Under the pieces are notes generated by a model. That model worked only from the letters and a program-made list of their open reading frames with translations. It had not been told where the DNA came from and made no database searches. Positions 59,868 through 64,000 of a DNA stretch of 64,000 nt are shown in pieces. This stretch comes from Triplophysa rosa. Lineage: Eukaryota > Chordata > Actinopteri > Cypriniformes > Nemacheilidae. Position numbers and translations under genes: made by a program. Each line of letters begins with the position of its first letter. Positions within the stretch are counted from its first letter, which is position 1. The stretch lies in NCBI RefSeq assembly GCF_024868665.1, contig NC_079901.1, positions 6,479,769 through 6,543,768 of the forward strand. Direction: 5' to 3'.

Positions 59868-60614
59868 ATTCATTTTTACAAACATTGGCACTAGGCTGTG
59901 TCTGTGACCTTCAACAAAACAAAACATTCAGTGACTTAATTAGTTTCATTGCTTTTTTATCTAATCAATAGTAAAATAGCTGTGTGGTACTCGGAAATGC
60001 ACAAAAATTCAGATTTGTTCTAGATTTGTTTGGGATTAGCCAAAATAGAACAAAAACGTGTGTTTAATTGTGTCTAAAACTTAAGTCACTTATTAACTCA
60101 AGGTTTATTGACTAATCATACAAAGTCAATATCACATCAGATGTTATAAAATAAAAAAACAAAAAAGCTCATAAAAGTACTTTTTTGCAATCACATCTCG
60201 GATATTGTGGGCCTTTGTGTGTATTAATTTTGTTGACAGATTTCTAACAAACGTAACAGAAGAATCAAATAAGGAACAAGTGGTGAATGCTTTTAAAGCC
60301 AGAGGTTTTACATCCAATCACATGAATTATGTTAACACATGAATCAGACAATGTACCAGCAATTTAGTGTAATTCCCAGTGGTGGTCTTGAAATAAAATC
60401 CGAGACCACTAAATCTGAGTTCAAGACGAGACCGAGACAAGACCAAGACGTTTCACTGTGCCACTATGGTGTCTGTGTTGCTTGGCCTTACTACGCATAT
60501 GGAATAACCATTTTATAAAAGCAATAAGCACGCTTCTTATCGTGCCTAAGAACGCCCCTTAGCTGTTATAAAATCCACTGTAACCCACTGCTTCGCGGAG
60601 CTTATTGCTTTTTC
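59868..60614. other. AT-rich noncoding stretch
   Basis: No gene. 60370-60460 (gagaccactaaatctgagtt, aagacgagaccgagacaaga) is a short dispersed repeat motif. Confidence 0.4.
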
Positions 60615-60830
60615 ACGATTAATTGCATCCAGAATAAAAGTAATACATTACTATTAATGTTTAATATATGTCTGTGTACTTTTCATATAATTTTTTTATT
60701 TATAAACATACACATACTTCATACTACATATATTTATGAAAAATATAAAAATTAATAAACATTTGTATGTAATTGTAATTATTAGTAAACATAAATAAAA
60801 CATTCCCTAAATATACATATATGTATGTGT
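60615..60830. repeat. Third copy of the gattaatcg repeat
   Basis: cacgattaattgcatccaga followed by ataaaagtaatac and AT-rich sequence, matching the copies at 54.97 and 55.15 kb. Confidence 0.55.
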
Positions 60831-60971
60831 ATAAGTCCATCTGCAGCTTTATTAAATCAATGTCACACAGGGCAGCGTTTATACACAGCAGGTGGCAGTA
60901 GTGTAGGCGAGACAGAATCGTAAACAGGGACAGGTTAGGGTCGGGGCTAGCAGCAAACATACAAAGTCCAA

Positions 60972-61249
60972 GTTTTTTTTTTTTCTCCATTTATTCATCA
61001 TTGGAGTTTTGGTTCCTCGCCACAGCAGTGCAGTGTTGGCTTGCTCACCGGGAGACTGCATTTATTTATTTATTCATTTATTTATTAGATATTATTTATT
61101 AGAATGATCTTGCTTGGTCTATAAACACCATGCACTGTGCTGTGTTTTACCTTTCTGTGTTTTTCTTATTTGCTCCTGTAAAGCTGCTTTGGAACAATGC
61201 ACATTGTGAAAAGCGCTATATAAAAAAATTGAATTGAATTGAATTGAAT
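60972..61249 (+). mobile_element. L2-type LINE 3' end, 5'-truncated
   Basis: Nearly identical to the 3' end of the L2 at 6.03-6.31 kb: ggttcctcgccacagcag, tgcttggtctataaacacca and caatgcacattgtgaaaagc, ending in attgaattgaattgaa. It retains no coding sequence. Confidence 0.88.
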
Positions 61250-61437
61250 CAACAAACAGGCAAGAGTTGCGCACCCATTGCCAACAAATGATGTTTAATT
61301 AACAGACTTCTGGAGGAGATGGAGCAGATAATCAGACCGGCTGATCCGCAATCACTGCATCTACCCTACAAGCTCAGGCGAGCTTTCCCATAAAAAGACA
61401 AGCTGTCTTACCTGCATTATCTCTACAAGTCTTCAGC

Positions 61438-62490
61438 ATGTCAGAGACCCCAACCCCCGTTGGTAACGACAACCCTACCGTCAAGGATCTTTCGGCACCC
61501 TCAAGTGCGTGCCAGTACTCCAGCCCCGGTCTGGACGCAGAAACCGAGCCCGCCCGGCTCTCCGCTCTGCAACCTGTGCCTTGAAGCGCCGAGGCATGTC
61601 ATCACCTCGCACTGCCGAGCGCCAACATCCTTCTCCAGCGTCCTCATACGCTTTGGTTCCCCCCACCATCCAAGCCCCCCACCATCACGAAGTGGACCGT
61701 CATGGGCCTACGGCAGGCCCTCGCTAAGCAGGATGTCCACTTCAGCCGGAGGTTGAATAAAGCGGAGTTATATGGACTATATGCTTTGCTCCATTCTGAG
61801 TTCTTCCGCCGAGGTTGGACTTCATCAGGTCGTTGCCACAGGTCTTCGGCGAGTCTAGGCCGTGCCCCAGACTCTCAAGCTGTGAGCGCCCAAGCAAATT
61901 TCCAACTCGCAGCTCCCGACGGCCCCACCTCGGCTGCTAACTCCATTGGCCGCTCCGTCAGAGTGAGCATGTTTCCTCCGCAGGCCCCGGATTATGTGCA
62001 CTCCTTCCCCTCTGCATTCCCCAACCCAGCCCCATGGCCAGCGGCGCCACTGTCGACCACTAGCATGAGGCTGCCTCCGCTGGTGACTCAGGCCCCGGCC
62101 TACGGCTTACCCCCCTCCCTCAGGCCCCCGGACTACTTCCTCCCCCTCTCCCTCAGGCCCCCGGCATACTTCCCTCCTGCCACGGCCCATTCTCCTTCCC
62201 TCTGGCCCACTCCCTGGAAGCCTCATAGCATGAGGCTGCCTCCGCTAGCAGCTCCAGCGGCCACCATTCCCTCTCTCTTCCTCAGGCACGCCCTCACTTC
62301 TCGCTGGCCACATCAGCAGCCATGCCGGTCCCGCTCAACGCCCCGGCGCTGGAACCGCCTCCTATCTCGGGCAACATCAGGACACAGATTCGGCAGGTGC
62401 GGATATCTATGTTTTTTCACTCCTTTCGCCACTCTCACCCCCGTCAACAGACCACCAAATCACCTACATCAACCTCTCCTTCACCCTTAA
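61438..62490 (+). pseudogene. Proline-rich ORF with SAP-like motif, probable transposon ORF
   Basis: An ATG at 61438 opens MSETPTPVGNDNPTVKDLSA, which runs to a TGA in the same frame near 61582. The frame that then looks protein-like is the +3 one (ALKRRGMSSPRTAERQHPSP). The first frame resumes at about 61690 with MGLRQALAKQDVHFSRRLNK and AELYGLYALL, a short helix-turn-helix reading that resembles SAP-type DNA-binding motifs. A proline-rich tail with internal repeats follows (SLRPPDYFLP, SLRPPAYFPP, SMRLPPL twice). The mixture of frames suggests a decayed coding sequence. The AT-poor composition differs from the flanks. I think a transposon ORF1 is likeliest, but cannot name the family. Confidence 0.45.
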
Positions 62491-64000
62491 AAATGCATCA
62501 CATAGTCACTCTAGCACTGAATTCACAGTTGCTTTTTCACGATACACCGATGTAATTCGCACGGTTTTCCCTCACAGGAGGCGCGAGCTCTGTGGTTATC
62601 TCGCCATAGTCTGTAGTAACATAACCTAAGCAAGCACCTCTCCAGCAGGAGCCTGCATCTCCATTACAATAACCCCAGCAGACACTGCTCCAGCAAAAGC
62701 CTGCATCTCCTCTCCGCTTCCCCAGCAGCACCGCTTCAGCAGGAGCCCCTATCTCTATTACTGCAGACTCAGGCAGGAACCAGTGAGCTCGGGGCCCGCT
62801 TCCCGGACAGCATGCCAAATACGCATACCTTTCTACCATCGCTCTAATGTTATTATCTGCATAGATGAACTTGTGAAAACATAGACGTATGACTCAGTTT
62901 CACTTAGTATGCAGTCATGTCCGGCATTTTTTAGCGCTGGTTCTGCGCCATCTATCAGTTTCAACCGATCTCCAAATCCATATATCCACTGTTTACATAA
63001 CATCCATCACTGAAATGCCGTGAACAAACAAATACACATCCACTTCTTTCACTATCTCAAGTGTAACGAGCCGAAAGCCCACAGCGCAGCCTATCTTGTT
63101 GGTTTACGTGTGGGCGGGCTATTTCTTTCGCTTTTCTGGGAGAATTGCCCAATAAGGGACTAGGAAAAGTTGTTACGAAACGGATTTTCATGTTTGAAAA
63201 AAACTTTCCTGAAACCTATATGAACACAGAAATACTACGTCATACGTCCAACTCATTTTTTTGAGAGGTTGACCATGTCAAGCATGAAAAGACAGCACGT
63301 TTAACATTGTAAATAAGTCAGAATGTATGAAACACCATTGCACGGCTGTTTTAAATAGTGTGTGTATAGTGTGTGTGTAATGCACTGTAGGTGTGGGTGC
63401 CCAATCAGTCCCAGGAATGAGGGCCCATGGGAATTGGAGTCCAAATAAGAAACAGTCAATATTCCGGTGAAGGCTCCCTCTGGTGGTCTGGAGGAGTTGA
63501 AGAGAGAGCTTCACCGGTAACGGTATGTTTTTGCTTATAAATACAAAACCAATATACACTGTACACAGACATATTATGTATACACAAATATTTATTCTGC
63601 ATGCGATCAATCATTTGAAAGCCCAATTAAAAATGTAACATAATTGTGTTTTAAATCTAAATCAATTTAAATGTTAAATATATGATTGTGTTTTAAATCA
63701 ATTTAAATATATATATATACATATATGTTTTCATATTCCTGTCAGGACGCTATGTATCACAGTTTATAAACAGCTGTTCTGGTAAATAAGCTACATGAAC
63801 AGTACACATCTGATAGACGGAAAAAAAAAAGAAGTTTTATAGCGACAGCATATTGTTAACCATTCTTTATTAGCGAAAGCAGGTGCATTTTGAGCGAAAG
63901 GCCTAATTATCCTTTATCATTACCATGTGCAAACAGAAGCTGGCATGAAGATTGCAGAGAAAGGCCCGTCTCTCACCAGCGAGTCACCTGTTTGTCTGAA
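62491..64000. other. Noncoding stretch to window end
   Basis: No gene supported. 62630-62790 repeats ccagcaggagcc/cagcagacactgct words and may continue the transposon-like GC-richer block at 61.4-62.5 kb. An (at)n tract lies at 63699-63722. Confidence 0.4.

Overview
The window is vertebrate, and most likely teleost and cyprinid-like, nuclear DNA. There are no operons or ribosome binding sites and no long uninterrupted cellular genes. Nearly everything recognisable is a transposable element of the types that crowd fish genomes: an L2-type LINE, a chromovirus-type Gypsy element, solo-type LTRs, two DIRS-type tyrosine-recombinase retrotransposons, an intron-containing hAT element, tRNA-derived SINEs and many MITEs. 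The species call is inference from repeat types and AT-rich noncoding texture. No database search was possible.

Layout. 1-7.7 kb: a 47-bp tandem repeat, a possible 5' coding exon near 1.0 kb, a tRNA-derived SINE head, then a three-layer nest in which an L2 LINE (3490-6313) sits in a minus-strand LTR (3267-6696) that sits in an older foldback MITE. 7.7-11.5 kb: the 3' part of a decayed Gypsy element (protease end, RT, RNase H, integrase, chromodomain, one LTR). 11.5-15.1 kb: DIRS element 1 (RNase H and tyrosine recombinase), with a 100-N assembly gap over its front half. 15-45 kb: mostly unique AT-rich DNA with MITEs, LINE tails, SINEs and a nonautonomous hAT, plus two short intervals that look like minus-strand coding exons (25.3 and 40.0 kb). 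45.0-48.3 kb: DIRS element 2, minus strand, which keeps gag and RT but has lost RNase H and recombinase. 48-55 kb: unique sequence and MITEs, with a weaker exon candidate at 50.1 kb. 55.3-58.9 kb: a second LTR of the family seen at 3.3 kb, split by a 3000-bp hAT element with a three-exon transposase relic. 59-64 kb: more MITEs, an L2 3' end, and a frame-broken proline-rich ORF of probable transposon origin.

How the parts relate. The two DIRS copies are complementary relics: one keeps the back half, the other the front half. Both keep the DIRS terminal design, with inverted termini and an internal complementary region that joins copies of both outer ends. Several insertions can be dated relative to one another because the window also holds an unoccupied copy of the target repeat (TTAA insertion at 20.5 kb against 23.66 kb; ATT insertion at 51.2 kb against 37.4 kb).

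Host content. If the three minus-strand exon candidates (50.1, 40.0, 25.3 kb) are real, most of the window is intron of one large minus-strand gene. Their phases are compatible, but I do not recognise the protein. No new defence-type or operon-like system is visible. The best leads are these exons, the proline-rich ORF at 61.4-62.5 kb, and the DIRS pair.
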